From: Acuticoccus mangrovi
Lineage (GTDB): Bacteria > Pseudomonadota > Alphaproteobacteria > Rhizobiales > Amorphaceae
Direction of reading: 5' to 3'
NCBI RefSeq assembly: GCF_016411865.1
Contig: NZ_JAEKJA010000024.1
Span: forward strand, 81,598 to 145,597
Length of the DNA: 64,000 bases
Below the pieces are notes generated by a model. That model searched no databases, was not told the origin of the DNA, and worked only from the letters and a program-made list of their open reading frames with translations. Shown here one piece after another: positions 17,670 to 30,647 of the stretch. How positions within the stretch are numbered: position 1 is the first letter of the stretch; each line of letters starts with the position of its first letter. The translations under genes and the position numbers were made by a program.

Positions 17670-19202
17670 ATGAAAGACGTCCTCATCGAGCTTGAGCGCC
17701 GCCGCGACGAGGCCCGCGCCGGCGGCGGAGAGCGCCGCATCGCCGCCCAGCACGAGCGCGGCAAGCTCACCGCGCGCGAGCGGCTCGAGGTGCTCCTCGA
17801 CGAGGGCTCGTTCGAGGAGTTCGACATGTTCGTCGAGCACCGCTGCACCGATTTCGGCATGGCCGAGACCAAATATCCGGGCGACGGCGTGGTGACGGGC
17901 TGGGGCACCATCAACGGCCGCACGGTGTTCGTGTTCGCCAAGGACTTCACCGTGTTCGGCGGCTCGCTGTCGTGGACCCATGCCGAGAAGATCATGAAGG
18001 TCCAGGACATGGCGCTGCGCAACAAGGCGCCGATCATCGGCCTCTTCGACGCCGGCGGCGCGCGCATCCAGGAGGGCGTCGCCGCGCTCGGCGGCTACGG
18101 CGAGGTGTTCCAGCGCAACGTGCTCGCCTCGGGCGTCATCCCGCAGATCTCCGTCATCATGGGTCCGTGCGCCGGCGGCGACGTCTACTCGCCGGCGATG
18201 ACCGACTTCATCTTCATGGTGCGCGGCTCGAGCTACATGTTCGTGACCGGCCCCGACGTGGTGAAGACCGTGACCAACGAGACGGTGACGGCCGAAGAGC
18301 TCGGCGGCGCCGACGTCCACACCACCCGCTCCTCCGTCGCCGACGGCGCCTACGACGACGACATCTCGGCGCTGATCGACGTACGCCGGCTCGTCGACCT
18401 ATTGCCCGCCTCCAACATCACGCCCGCCCCGGTGCTCGACACCACCGATCCCTACGACCGGATCGAGATGTCGCTCGACACGCTGATTCCGGATTCGGCG
18501 ACGGCGCCCTACGACATGAAGGAGCTCCTCGAAAAGGTCGCCGACGAGGGCGAGCTCTTCGAGATCCAGGCCGCCTACGCCAAGAACATCATCACCGCCT
18601 TCGGCCGCATCGAGGGCAAGACCGTGGGCTTCGTCGCCAACCAGCCGATGGTGCTCGCGGGCGTGCTCGACGCCGACGCCTCGCGCAAGGCGGCCCGCTT
18701 CGTGCGCTTCTGCGACGCCTTCTCGATCCCCATCGTGACCTTCGTCGACGTGCCGGGCTTCCTGCCGGGGACCGCCCAGGAATATGGCGGTCTCATCAAG
18801 CACGGCGCCAAGCTCCTCTTCGCCTACGCCGAGGCGACGGTGCCCAAGGTCACCCTCATCACCCGCAAGGCCTATGGCGGCGCCTACGACGTGATGGCGT
18901 CGAAGCACCTGCGCGGCGACATGAACTACGCCTGGCCCACGGCCGAGATCGCGGTGATGGGTCCGAAGGGCGCCGCCGAGATCCTCTATCGCGCCGACCG
19001 AGACGATCCGCAGCGCCTCGCCGAGCGCATCCACGAGTACGAGACGCGCTTCGCGAACCCGTTCGTCGCCGCCGAGCGCGGCTTCATCGACGAGGTGATC
19101 CTGCCTCATTCCACGCGCCGCCGCGTCGCCCGCGCCCTGCGCCTGCTGCAGGACAAGGACCTCGACAACCCGTGGCGAAAACACAACACGATCCCGCTTT
19201 GA
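17670..19202 (+). CDS. pccB: Propionyl-CoA carboxylase beta (carboxyltransferase) subunit
   Basis: A 510-residue carboxyltransferase that moves CO2 from biotin to propionyl-CoA, giving methylmalonyl-CoA. It has an N-terminal crotonase-like half ([36 protein letters not shown]) and a C-terminal half ([38 protein letters not shown]); these Gly-rich oxyanion loops are the acyl-CoA and biotin sites. The length is as expected for PccB. The matching alpha subunit gene lies 3 kb downstream, separated by a GGDEF gene and lrgAB. No methylmalonyl-CoA mutase is in the window. Confidence 0.95.
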   Translation: MKDVLIELERRRDEARAGGGERRIAAQHERGKLTARERLEVLLDEGSFEEFDMFVEHRCTDFGMAETKYPGDGVVTGWGTINGRTVFVFAKDFTVFGGSLSWTHAEKIMKVQDMALRNKAPIIGLFDAGGARIQEGVAALGGYGEVFQRNVLASGVIPQISVIMGPCAGGDVYSPAMTDFIFMVRGSSYMFVTGPDVVKTVTNETVTAEELGGADVHTTRSSVADGAYDDDISALIDVRRLVDLLPASNITPAPVLDTTDPYDRIEMSLDTLIPDSATAPYDMKELLEKVADEGELFEIQAAYAKNIITAFGRIEGKTVGFVANQPMVLAGVLDADASRKAARFVRFCDAFSIPIVTFVDVPGFLPGTAQEYGGLIKHGAKLLFAYAEATVPKVTLITRKAYGGAYDVMASKHLRGDMNYAWPTAEIAVMGPKGAAEILYRADRDDPQRLAERIHEYETRFANPFVAAERGFIDEVILPHSTRRRVARALRLLQDKDLDNPWRKHNTIPL

Positions 19203-19300
19203 TCCCCGTTTCGGAGACACAAACGATCCATTAATGTCTAGATCGCTTACTCTGGAGAAATAATGTAACGGCAACGACACAATCTCGTCGTAATTTTGCC

Positions 19301-19359
19301 GCATCCGCGAACAGCGCGTTCCCCCGCCTTCGGCGTCGAGGCGCCGGGGGTGCGGATGC
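19301..19359 (+). promoter_or_regulatory. Long leader hairpin before the GGDEF gene
   Basis: Outer arms GCATCCGC (19301-19308) and GCGGATGC (19352-19359) pair perfectly; inside them CCCCC/GGGGG (19321-19325 / 19346-19350) and GCCT/AGGC (19326-19329 / 19339-19342) continue the stem with a 3-nt bulge. The structure ends about 5 nt before the GGGGTGGGG ribosome-binding region of the downstream gene. It may be a translational control element or the 3' end of the pccB message; no T-run follows. Confidence 0.45.
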
Positions 19360-19375
19360 AACTGGGGTGGGGTCG

Positions 19376-21037
19376 ATGGATCGGTTCATGAGCCGCGAAG
19401 AGCTCAAAGCGCTGATGGCGACCGACTCGCGCATAGCAAGCTTCCTCGCCAACCTGCCCGATGCCCTCGTCTGGATCTTCGACGGCGAGGGTCAGCCGCT
19501 TCTCGTCGAGCATCTGCTTGCGGCGAGCTTCGCAAACAGCTGCAACCTCGACGACCACAACCTCGGCTGCATCAACGAGCGGATCCGCACCCTGCCGCGC
19601 ACCGATCAGCTCATCCGCGTCCAGATGAGCAGCGGCATGCGCGAGTTTCGCGCCTGCAGCATGAAGCTCGACGGCGCGCGGATCGTCGTCGCGCTGCGCA
19701 ACGTCACCGTCGAGCAAAAGCTCGAACGGGAGCTGAAGAAGACGAGCGCCGCGCTGCGCGCCCTCAATTTCGGCCTCGACCATTCGAGCGAGGAGGCGCT
19801 GCATCTCGCGCTCGCCGATCCGCTCACGGGGCTGCCCAATCGGCGCGCCTTCGACGTGGAGCTCGCCCGCTCCTGCGAGGCCGGCAAGTTCGCCCTCTGC
19901 CTGCTCGACATGGACCGCTTCAAGGCGGTCAACGACGCGCTCGGCCATACCGTGGGCGATCGCCTGCTGATGGAGGTGGGCGAGCGTCTGCGCCAGCAGG
20001 CGCGCGGCAAGGACTTCGTCGGCCGCCTCGCCGGCGACGAGTTCGCGATCGTCTTCCACAACATTTCCTCGGTGTCGGCGGCCGAGGAGGCGGCCGGCCG
20101 GATCCTCGCCGCGTTCGGCGGTCGCATCGACCTCGGCGACGTCGACATCCAGGCGAGCCTGACCGCGGGGGTCGCCGTCGCCCGCCGGGGGGACGATCCC
20201 GCCGCCCTCTACCGCCGCGCCGACATGGCGCTCCACACCGCCAAGGCGAAGCGCCGCGGGGCACTCGTCGTCGACGCCGGCGACCCCTCCCATCTCGGCG
20301 AACACGACGACCTCGTCATCGCCAAGGCGCTGATGGGCGACGCCCCGGTCCCCGTGACTCTCGTCCCGATCCGCGACGCCGGGCACGTCGTCGTCGGCCA
20401 CGAAGCGATGGTGGGCGGCCTTGCCGACCGCGCCGCCACCCAGCGCGTCTTCGCGACCGCGGCGAAATTCGGCCTCGTCGACGACCTCTTCGCGCGCACG
20501 CTGCGGGCGGTGCTGGAGGCGGCGACGCGCCGACCCGGCCACGCCCCGGTGCACCTCCTGGTGCCTGCCGCGGTGCGCGCCACCTCCTCCCTCGCCGATC
20601 AGATCCTCGGGGCGATGCGAGAGGCGGGGCTCGTTCCGCGCGAGCTCGTCGTCGATCTCTCCCTCGGGGCGTTCGAGAGGGAGGGCACGGCGGCGTGCGC
20701 GGCGCGCTTGCGCAGGGCCGGCCTCGCCCTCGCCCTGTCGGACTGGGACATGAGCCTTGCGAGCCTGGAGCAAGCCGCGAGCGGCGACTTCGCCATGGTG
20801 AAGTTCGAGATGCGCCGCGCCTCGCCGCTGCTCTTCGCGCCGCAGATCACCCCGGTGTGGCGGGCGGCGTTCGCGAGCCTCGCCTCGCTCGGCGTCGTCG
20901 CCTGCGCCACCGGCGTGTCCACCAAGGCCCTCGCCAAGGAGGTGATCGGCCTCGGCGCGACGGCGATCGTCACCCCGCCACTCGCGAAGGAGCGGGACGG
21001 CCGCTTCACCTTCGCAAGCTTCAGCTCCGCGGCCTGA
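19376..21037 (+). CDS. GGDEF protein with degenerate EAL domain
   Basis: A 553-residue cytoplasmic signalling protein. The N-terminal ~115 residues look PAS-like (NLPDALVWIFDGEG), followed by a short coiled coil (115-135), a GGDEF domain (about 143-300) and an EAL-like domain (about 315-553). The cyclase site is AGDEF (219-223), a functional variant in many enzymes, and an inhibitory-site RxxD (R210-D213) precedes it by five residues. The EAL domain is eroded: EAM then Gly-Gly at 343-347, SDW for DDFG (455-457), Asp for the ExTE Glu. I infer a diguanylate cyclase with a c-di-GMP-sensing or structural EAL. Start ATG 19376; GTG 19367 is also possible. Confidence 0.85.
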   Translation: MDRFMSREELKALMATDSRIASFLANLPDALVWIFDGEGQPLLVEHLLAASFANSCNLDDHNLGCINERIRTLPRTDQLIRVQMSSGMREFRACSMKLDGARIVVALRNVTVEQKLERELKKTSAALRALNFGLDHSSEEALHLALADPLTGLPNRRAFDVELARSCEAGKFALCLLDMDRFKAVNDALGHTVGDRLLMEVGERLRQQARGKDFVGRLAGDEFAIVFHNISSVSAAEEAAGRILAAFGGRIDLGDVDIQASLTAGVAVARRGDDPAALYRRADMALHTAKAKRRGALVVDAGDPSHLGEHDDLVIAKALMGDAPVPVTLVPIRDAGHVVVGHEAMVGGLADRAATQRVFATAAKFGLVDDLFARTLRAVLEAATRRPGHAPVHLLVPAAVRATSSLADQILGAMREAGLVPRELVVDLSLGAFEREGTAACAARLRRAGLALALSDWDMSLASLEQAASGDFAMVKFEMRRASPLLFAPQITPVWRAAFASLASLGVVACATGVSTKALAKEVIGLGATAIVTPPLAKERDGRFTFASFSSAA

Positions 21038-21049
21038 GCCCCTCCGGCC

Positions 21050-21766
21050 TCAGAAGAAGAGCAGGAGAAGCGGTGCGATCAGCGCCGTCAGCGCCCCGTT
21101 GAGCGCCATGCCGATGCCGGCGAACGCGCCCGCGAGGGGATCCACCTGAAATGCCCGCGCCGTGCCGATGCCGTGCGCGACGACGCCCGCCGCGAAGCCT
21201 CGCGCCGCCATGTCGCGGATGCGCAACGCGTTCATCAGCGGCGTCACCACGATGGCGCCGATCACCCCGGTCGCGATCACGAGCACCGCGGTCAGCGCAG
21301 GAATGCCGCCGAGCGCGCTGGAGATGCCCATCGCGATGGCCGTCGTCACCGACTTCGGCGCCAGCGACATCAGCACCTCGCGCGGCAGCCCGAACGCCCA
21401 GCCGATGAGCAGCGCCGAGACCGTCGCCGTGACCGATCCCACCACCAGCGCCGTGACGATGGGCAGCGCCGCCGCGCGCACCTTCTGAAAGTTTTCCACA
21501 AAGGGAACGGCGAGCGCCACCGTGGCCGGCCCGAGGAGGAAGTGGACGAACTGAGCGCCCTCGAAATAGGTCGGAAACGGCGTGCCGGTCACCGTGAGAA
21601 TGGCGATGACGATGATCGCCGCGCCGACGACGGGATTGAGGAGAGGATGGCGCCGCGCCGCGATCGCGATACGGTCGGCGAGCGCGTAGGCCGCCACGGT
21701 GACGGTGAGCCAAGTGAGCGGGCGCTCGGCGAGATAGACCCACAGGAGCGCGACATCGTCCCCCAT
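21050..21766 (-). CDS. lrgB: LrgB/CidB-family membrane protein
   Basis: A 238-residue integral membrane protein with about six or seven helices. LAPKSVTTAIAMGISSALGG and ARGFAAGVVAHGIGTARAFQ are the conserved LrgB segments. LrgAB/CidAB proteins are holin-like; some, such as plant PLGG1, export glycolate or related acids, others affect murein hydrolase activity. The ATG overlaps the lrgA stop by one base. It converges on the GGDEF gene with only 12 bp between stop codons. Confidence 0.9.
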   Translation of the reverse strand: MGDDVALLWVYLAERPLTWLTVTVAAYALADRIAIAARRHPLLNPVVGAAIIVIAILTVTGTPFPTYFEGAQFVHFLLGPATVALAVPFVENFQKVRAAALPIVTALVVGSVTATVSALLIGWAFGLPREVLMSLAPKSVTTAIAMGISSALGGIPALTAVLVIATGVIGAIVVTPLMNALRIRDMAARGFAAGVVAHGIGTARAFQVDPLAGAFAGIGMALNGALTALIAPLLLLFF

Positions 21767-22107
21767 CAGCGCCGCCCCACGGCGCGAAACACCAGCGCCG
21801 CCGCGGTGAGGGCGAGGATCGCCGACACGATGAGGGTGACGATCAAAGGCAGGCCGTAGCGCACGAAGACGTCGCGATGCTCGATCACCCCGACCGCGGC
21901 CGGCACGAACAGCAGCGAGAGGTTGCGCAGGATGCCGTGGGCCGTGCCGGAGAGCACCGTGTCGACGCGGCCACGCCACAGCAAGGCGAGCGCCAGGGCG
22001 CCGGCGCCGAGCACCGGGCCCGGCACCGGCAGCCCCAGAAAGCGCACCACCACTTCGCCGCCGAGCTGAAAGCCGAGCAGCACCACCAGAGCGTTGATCA
22101 TCCGCAT
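21766..22107 (-). CDS. lrgA: LrgA/CidA-family holin-like protein
   Basis: A 113-residue protein with four predicted transmembrane helices. FLGLPVPGPVLGAGALALAL near residue 25 and LLFVPAAVGVIEH near 68 are typical of the family. It partners LrgB. The ATG at 22107 has GGGAGG at ideal spacing. It is divergent from pccA across 81 bp, so the two operons probably share a control region. Confidence 0.9.
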   Translation of the reverse strand: MRMINALVVLLGFQLGGEVVVRFLGLPVPGPVLGAGALALALLWRGRVDTVLSGTAHGILRNLSLLFVPAAVGVIEHRDVFVRYGLPLIVTLIVSAILALTAAALVFRAVGRR

Positions 22108-22188
22108 TTCCTCCCGATCTCTTAGCGTTGGACACCGTCCCGTGCGCCTCGCTAAAACTCATGTCGCAGGGGCGTTGAAGGGTAAACG

Positions 22189-24167
<1,979 letters not shown>

Positions 24168-24171
<4 letters not shown>

Positions 24172-24443
24172 CGGCGACGCGCTTTCTGATCGCGGGGCGG
24201 GTGCAGGGGGTCGGCTATCGCGACTTCGTGCGCCGCGAGGCGTCGCGCCTCGGCCTGTGCGGGACGGTGCGCAACCTCGCCGACGGTCGTGTGGAGGCGG
24301 TGGTGGTCGGCGGCCGGGCGGCGACCGACGCCCTCCTCGCCGCATGCCGGAAGGGGCCGCCGTTCGCCGAGGTCACCGGCGTCGGCCTGGAGCCGCTCTC
24401 GGACGAGCCGCAGATCGATGGCTTCGTGATCCTCAGAAGCTGA
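24168..24443 (+). CDS. acyP: Acylphosphatase
   Basis: A 91-residue enzyme that hydrolyses acyl phosphates. The phosphate-binding loop GRVQGVGYRDFVRREA contains catalytic Arg18, and the second catalytic residue Asn36 is in GTVRNLADGRVE. The size is that of the family. The ATG overlaps the pccA stop codon, so the two are cotranslated; whether the link to the propionate pathway is functional is unknown. Its TGA abuts the lipB TGA on the other strand directly, with no intergenic base. Confidence 0.94.
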
Positions 24444-25130
24444 TCAGGCTTCGGTGAGCGTCAGCGGCGGGGCGGCGGCGACGGTCGCCCCGAAGCGGGC
24501 CTCGAACGCGCGGCGTAGCGCGGCGTCCACCTCCTCCATGGTCACGATGCGGCCGAGATCGGCAAGGCTCGTGACGCCGTGCCCGCGCACCCCGCAGGGC
24601 ACGATGCCGGCAAAATGCTCGAGCTCCGGCTCCACGTTGAGGGCGATGCCGTGGAACGTCACCCAGCGGCGCACCCGCACGCCGATGGCGGCGATCTTGT
24701 CCTCACCCGCCCCACTCGGCCGGCGCACCCAGACCCCCACGCGATCCTCCCGCGTCTCCCCGTCCACGTTGAAGGCGGCGAGGGTGTCGATCAGCCAGCT
24801 CTCGAGCCCGTGCACGTAGGCGCGCACGTCGCGGCCGCGATGCCGCAGGTCGAGCATCGCGTAGGCCACCCGCTGGCCGGGGCCGTGGTAGGTGTACTGA
24901 CCGCCCCGGCCGGTCTTGTGGACGGGGAAGCGGTCCGGCGCCATGAGGTCCTCCGCCTTGGCGCTGGTGCCGGCGGTATAGAGCGGGGGATGCTCCACGA
25001 GCCACACGAGCTCGCGCGCCTTTCCGGCGGCGATCGCCTCCGCCCGCGCCTCCATGGCGGCGACGGCGGCGGCATAGTCCACCAGCGCGTCGGAAATCGC
25101 CCATTCGACGGGGGCGGGATCGGTGGCCAT
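24444..25130 (-). CDS. lipB: Octanoyl-[acyl-carrier-protein]:protein N-octanoyltransferase
   Basis: A 228-residue LipB that transfers octanoyl groups from ACP to lipoyl domains. [18 protein letters not shown] (about 72-89) is the acyl-binding segment, the catalytic Lys is in [11 protein letters not shown] and the catalytic Cys in [15 protein letters not shown]. The ATG at 25130 has the Shine-Dalgarno GAAGGAAGGA. lipA, the next enzyme of lipoate synthesis, lies about 18 kb to the right. Confidence 0.94.
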   Translation of the reverse strand: MATDPAPVEWAISDALVDYAAAVAAMEARAEAIAAGKARELVWLVEHPPLYTAGTSAKAEDLMAPDRFPVHKTGRGGQYTYHGPGQRVAYAMLDLRHRGRDVRAYVHGLESWLIDTLAAFNVDGETREDRVGVWVRRPSGAGEDKIAAIGVRVRRWVTFHGIALNVEPELEHFAGIVPCGVRGHGVTSLADLGRIVTMEEVDAALRRAFEARFGATVAAAPPLTLTEA

Positions 25131-25241
25131 GATGGGTCCTTCCTTCGATCGGGGCGCATGGCGAGCGTGCCGCGACGGGGCTCCCGCGGGAGCGCGCCCC
25201 CAACCTTTTGCACATTCATCATCTAAATCGCCGTCGTCGCG

Positions 25242-25270
25242 CTTGAAAGGTCCAACCGGGGGTGCTACCT
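25242..25270 (+). promoter_or_regulatory. Promoter of tRNA-Leu
   Basis: CTTGAA (25242-25247), a 17-bp spacer and CTACCT (25265-25270) fit the alphaproteobacterial vegetative consensus (CTTGAC-N17-CTATAT). The tRNA begins 21 bp after the -10 box. Confidence 0.5.
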
Positions 25271-25291
25271 CCCCGGCCGTGCCAATGACTT

Positions 25292-25376
25292 GCGGTCGTG
25301 GCGGAATTGGTAGACGCGCAGCGTTGAGGTCGCTGTGGGGCAACCCGTGGAAGTTCGAGTCTTCTCGACCGCACCA
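25292..25376 (+). tRNA. tRNA-Leu (anticodon GAG)
   Basis: The acceptor stem GCGGTCG pairs with CGACCGC, the D-arm is GGCGGAATTGGTAGACGC, the anticodon loop TTGAGGT sits between CAGCG and CGCTG, a class-II long variable arm (GTGGGGCAACCCGT region) is present, and GTTCGAGTC forms the T-loop. CCA is encoded. Anticodon GAG reads CUC/CUU leucine codons. Confidence 0.95.
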
Positions 25377-25616
25377 TCATCAGTCGGACCATCGGGCAAA
25401 CCGCCACGCCTGAACGGGATCGAGACTGAGCCGGATCTCCAGTCCGCGGCCTTTCCTCCCTTCAATCGATCGCGCGCGCGGTGGCAACGCGTGCCCGCAC
25501 GCCTCGCCGTGCGCCTGCTCGCGCAGGTGAGCGAGACACTCGCTTCACCCGCAATCGTCATGAAACGCGAGCGTGCCGGCATGGAGAGGCGTCGGCATGA
25601 AGCGGGCGCCGGCATG

Positions 25617-25639
25617 AAAAAAGGGGCGCCTCGCGCCCC
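25617..25639 (-). terminator. Rho-independent terminator of recA
   Basis: On the minus strand GGGGCGC-GAG-GCGCCCC is followed directly by six Ts, 27 bp past the recA stop codon: a strong intrinsic terminator. Between it and the tRNA (25377-25616) I see no gene, only a loose triple repeat of CGGCATG. Confidence 0.85.
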
Positions 25640-25666
25640 TTCATCGCCGTCGGTCGGGGCGGCGGA

Positions 25667-26764
25667 TCACTCCGCCGCGGGCGCCTCGTCGTCCGGATAG
25701 TCGGCATCGCCGTCGGGCTCGGCGGCGCCGGTGATGCGGTCGGCGATGAGGCCGGCATTCTGGCGCACCGCCGCCTCGATGGCGTCGGCAATCTCGGGAT
25801 TGTCGCGCAGGAACTGCTTGGAGTTCTCGCGGCCCTGGCCGAGACGCTGCGAGTCGTAGGAGAACCAGGCGCCGGACTTCTCCACGATGCCCGCCTTCAC
25901 GCCGAGGTCGAGCAGCTCGCCCAGCTTCGACACACCCTCGCCGTACATGATGTCGAACTCGACCTCGCGGAACGGCGGGGCGAGCTTGTTCTTCACCACC
26001 TTCACGCGGGTCTGGTTGCCCACCACCTCGTCGCGGTCCTTGATGGAGCCGATGCGGCGGATGTCGAGACGGACGGAGGAGTAGAATTTCAGCGCGTTGC
26101 CGCCCGTGGTGGTCTCGGGCGAGCCGAACATGACGCCGATCTTCATGCGGATCTGGTTGATGAAGATCACCATCGTGTGGCTGCGGGAGATCGACCCGGT
26201 CAGCTTGCGCAGCGCCTGGCTCATCAGACGGGCCTGGAGGCCGGGGAGCTGGTCGCCCATCTCACCCTCGAGCTCGGCGCGGGGGGTGAGGGCGGCGACG
26301 GAGTCGATCACCAGAACGTCGATCGCGCCGGAGCGCACCAGCGTGTCGGCGATCTCGAGCGCCTGCTCGCCGGCGTCGGGCTGGGAGATCAGGAGATCGT
26401 CCACCTGCACGCCGAGCTTGCGCGCATAGATCGGGTCGAGCGCGTGCTCGGCGTCGACGAAGGCGCAGATGCCGCCCTTCTTCTGGGCCTCGGCGATGGT
26501 GTGGAGGGCGAGCGTCGTCTTGCCCGACGATTCCGGCCCGTAAATCTCGACGATGCGGCCCTTGGGCAGACCACCGATACCGAGGGCGATGTCGAGCCCC
26601 AACGATCCGGTCGACACCGTCTCCACCTCGATGGTGGAGCCGGCGCCGAGCTTCATGATGGAGCCCTTCCCGAAGGAGCGTTCGATCTGGGAGATCGCCG
26701 CGGTCAACGCCTTGCTCTTGTCGACCGAGCTACCCTCAACCAGACGTAGGTCCGATTGCGACAT
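25667..26764 (-). CDS. recA: Recombinase RecA
   Basis: A 365-residue recombinase that forms the strand-exchange filament on single-stranded DNA and promotes LexA self-cleavage. Walker A is GPESSGKT (about 70-77), Walker B is in [11 protein letters not shown], loop L2 contains [27 protein letters not shown], cited here as two joined parts, and the tail is acidic. The ATG at 26764 gives the usual alphaproteobacterial [10 protein letters not shown] start and has AAGGGA 7 nt upstream; an ATG at 26785 has no Shine-Dalgarno. An SOS box lies 70 bp upstream. Confidence 0.97.
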   Translation of the reverse strand: MSQSDLRLVEGSSVDKSKALTAAISQIERSFGKGSIMKLGAGSTIEVETVSTGSLGLDIALGIGGLPKGRIVEIYGPESSGKTTLALHTIAEAQKKGGICAFVDAEHALDPIYARKLGVQVDDLLISQPDAGEQALEIADTLVRSGAIDVLVIDSVAALTPRAELEGEMGDQLPGLQARLMSQALRKLTGSISRSHTMVIFINQIRMKIGVMFGSPETTTGGNALKFYSSVRLDIRRIGSIKDRDEVVGNQTRVKVVKNKLAPPFREVEFDIMYGEGVSKLGELLDLGVKAGIVEKSGAWFSYDSQRLGQGRENSKQFLRDNPEIADAIEAAVRQNAGLIADRITGAAEPDGDADYPDDEAPAAE

Positions 26765-26833
26765 GCTGCTTCCCTTACGCTTCATCGCGTTATGCCCATT
26801 CCTGATGTCGCCAGTGTCACATATTCCGACGGC

Positions 26834-26848
26834 GTTCGCAATATGTTC
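26834..26848 (-). promoter_or_regulatory. SOS (LexA) box of recA
   Basis: GTTC-N7-GTTC on the plus strand (26834-26837 and 26845-26848), which reads GAAC-N7-GAAC toward recA, is the exact alphaproteobacterial LexA operator. It lies between the cckA stop and the recA start, so recA is SOS-controlled here. No second copy was noticed before other repair genes such as the uracil-DNA glycosylase. Confidence 0.9.
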
Positions 26849-26872
26849 GGCATCTTAAAATTGCGTTAGCGC

Positions 26873-28870
<1,998 letters not shown>

Positions 28871-28942
28871 CCGACATCTATGCCCGATTCGGGGCCGCCC
28901 CGTCGCCGGGGCAGCGCACAAAGACGACGCCGTGCGGCGGCG

Positions 28943-29371
28943 TCAGTCGTCGCGATGCACGCGCTCGCGGCGCTCGTGGCGCTCCTGCGCCTCGATCGAG
29001 AGGGTGGCGATGGGCCGCGCATCGAGCCGCTTCAGGCCGATGGGCTCACCCGTCTCCTCGCAGTAGCCATAGCTGCCGTCTTCGATCCGGGCGAGCGCGG
29101 CATCGATCTTGGCGATCAACTTGCGCTGCCGGTCCCGGGCCCGCAGCTCAATGGCATGGTCCGCCTCGGATGTCGCGCGGTCGGCCAGGTCGGGATGATT
29201 GCGCTCCCGCTCTGCCAACTGTTCCAGCGTGTACTTGGCTTCGCGCAAGATTTCGGAACGCCAGTCTAACAGCTTTTGCCGGAAATACTCACGTTGCCGA
29301 TCGTTCATGAAAGGCTCGTCCTCGGAGGGACGATAGTTTTCATCAACGCGATCGTCGATCATCGTACTCAT
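28943..29371 (-). CDS. dksA: RNA polymerase-binding transcription factor DksA (cysteine-poor)
   Basis: A 142-residue DksA that binds the polymerase secondary channel and works with ppGpp. The coiled-coil hairpin with the DxxDxA-type tip (NHPDLADRATSEAD) is present. The zinc finger keeps only one Cys: GYCEETGEPIGLKRL then ATLSIEAQERHE, so classical four-Cys zinc binding is lost, as in other Rhizobiales DksA proteins. The ATG at 29371 has a GGGGGAG ribosome-binding site about 10 nt upstream. rpoZ and a RelA/SpoT gene, its functional partners, are at the window's left end. Confidence 0.92.
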   Translation of the reverse strand: MSTMIDDRVDENYRPSEDEPFMNDRQREYFRQKLLDWRSEILREAKYTLEQLAERERNHPDLADRATSEADHAIELRARDRQRKLIAKIDAALARIEDGSYGYCEETGEPIGLKRLDARPIATLSIEAQERHERRERVHRDD

Positions 29372-29804
29372 CGTGTGCAAGCTCCCCCGCCAGCGATGCC
29401 GCTATACACTCTTCAACGGTGAATGCAACAGGATGATTGCAGCAAACCCAATTGCTTACGGGCGTTTTCGCCCAAGAGTGTGGCATCGTCAGCAACACTG
29501 CCGCTCGCCGGATCACGCCGCCCAGCCACCAGGCGCTCGCTCCGCCGCTGCTGAGTCTTTGAAATAGAAGGTCTCTTGATTGCGGAGAGGGGACCGGCTG
29601 CACACATTTGCGTCATTGCGGAGAAAAATGGTCCGTCGCGTGGAAAATTTTACCCTTCGGCCGCGTTCGCGCCATCGTCTGTTCCGCCGCCCCCTTCGGC
29701 TCGGTACTTGACTTTGATCAGTTCGAACGAATTCATGCCGTGATGCTCGAACGGGCCGTTCGAACGGCCGCCTGTCCGCTCCGACCCAGAGGGTTTCGTC
29801 GCCG
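29372..29804. other. 433-bp gene-free region between dksA and moxR
   Basis: No reading frame here looks like protein. The GC content is lower than the surroundings. Near the right end CTTGAC (29707-29712), a 17-bp spacer and AATTCA form a weak promoter toward the MoxR gene; GTTCGAAC occurs twice (29721-29728 inside that spacer and 29758-29765), and CGAACGG-G-CCGTTCG (29748-29762) is an inverted repeat. These may be operators for an unidentified regulator. Confidence 0.5.
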
Positions 29805-30647
29805 ATGCGTTTTGAAGGTTCAAAGACCTACGTCGCCCCCAAAGATCTTCAAATCGCCGTGAATGCCGCCGTCGCGCTGGAACGGCCGCTGCTCGTGAAG
29901 GGCGAGCCGGGCACCGGCAAGTCGGTGCTCGCCCAGGAGGTGGCCGAGGCGCTCGGCACGCCGCTGATCGAGTGGCACATCAAGTCAACCACCAAGGCCC
30001 GCGAGGGGCTCTACGAGTACGACGCCGTCGCCCGGCTGCGCGACAGCCAGCTCGGCGATCCCCGCGTGTCCGACATCCGCAACTACATCCGCCGCGGCAA
30101 GCTGTGGGACGCCTTCGTCGCCGACGCGCGACCCGTCCTCCTCATCGACGAGATCGACAAAGCCGATATCGAATTCCCCAACGACCTCCTCCTGGAGCTC
30201 GACCGGATGGAGTTCACCGTGGTGGAGACCGGCGAGCGGGTGATGGCGACGCGCCGCCCCATCGTCATCATCACCTCCAACAACGAGAAGGAGCTGCCCG
30301 ACGCCTTCCTGCGCCGCTGCTTCTTCCACTACATCAAGTTTCCCGACCCCGAGACGCTCGCCGAAATCGTGGCAGTGCACTTTCCCGACCTCAAGCCGCG
30401 CCTCCTCAAGGCCGCGCTCGAGACCTTCTTCGAGCTGCGCGAGGCGCCGGGCCTCAAGAAGCGCCCCTCCACCTCCGAGCTTCTCGACTGGATCAAGCTT
30501 CTGGTGGTGGAGGACCTCGACCCGGAGGTGATCGCCGAGCGCTCCCCCGGCAAGGTGCTGCCGCCGCTCCACGGTGCCCTCATCAAGAACGAGCAGGACG
30601 TGCACCTCTTCGAGCGCCTCGCCTTCCTCGATCGAGCCCGCCGCTGA
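29805..30647 (+). CDS. MoxR-family AAA+ ATPase
   Basis: A 280-residue AAA+ chaperone-like ATPase. Walker A is GEPGTGKS (about 33-40), Walker B is VLLIDEIDKAD, sensor 1 is in IITSNNEKELPDAFLRRC and the arginine finger lies there too. MoxR proteins act with von Willebrand factor A proteins to mature or activate other proteins; a VWA (CoxE-like) gene lies 2.5 kb downstream on the opposite strand. The stop codon overlaps the sixA start by 1 bp. The Shine-Dalgarno is weak. Confidence 0.9.
   Translation: MRFEGSKTYVAPKDLQIAVNAAVALERPLLVKGEPGTGKSVLAQEVAEALGTPLIEWHIKSTTKAREGLYEYDAVARLRDSQLGDPRVSDIRNYIRRGKLWDAFVADARPVLLIDEIDKADIEFPNDLLLELDRMEFTVVETGERVMATRRPIVIITSNNEKELPDAFLRRCFFHYIKFPDPETLAEIVAVHFPDLKPRLLKAALETFFELREAPGLKKRPSTSELLDWIKLLVVEDLDPEVIAERSPGKVLPPLHGALIKNEQDVHLFERLAFLDRARR

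Noticed and set aside
24440..24447. Palindrome at the acyP/lipB stop codons
   Set aside because: Opposed TGA codons create TGATCA by themselves; the extended symmetry is imperfect. The GATAG/CTATC repeat at the dppC/GntR junction (around 56363-56377) was set aside for the same reason.
25560..25616. Loose triple repeat of CGGCATG as a possible small array
   Set aside because: There are only three short degenerate copies with unequal spacing and no associated genes; not a CRISPR array.
29608..29862. An 84-codon frame just upstream of moxR
   Set aside because: It overlaps the start of moxR in another frame, has no ribosome-binding site and shows no protein-like composition.
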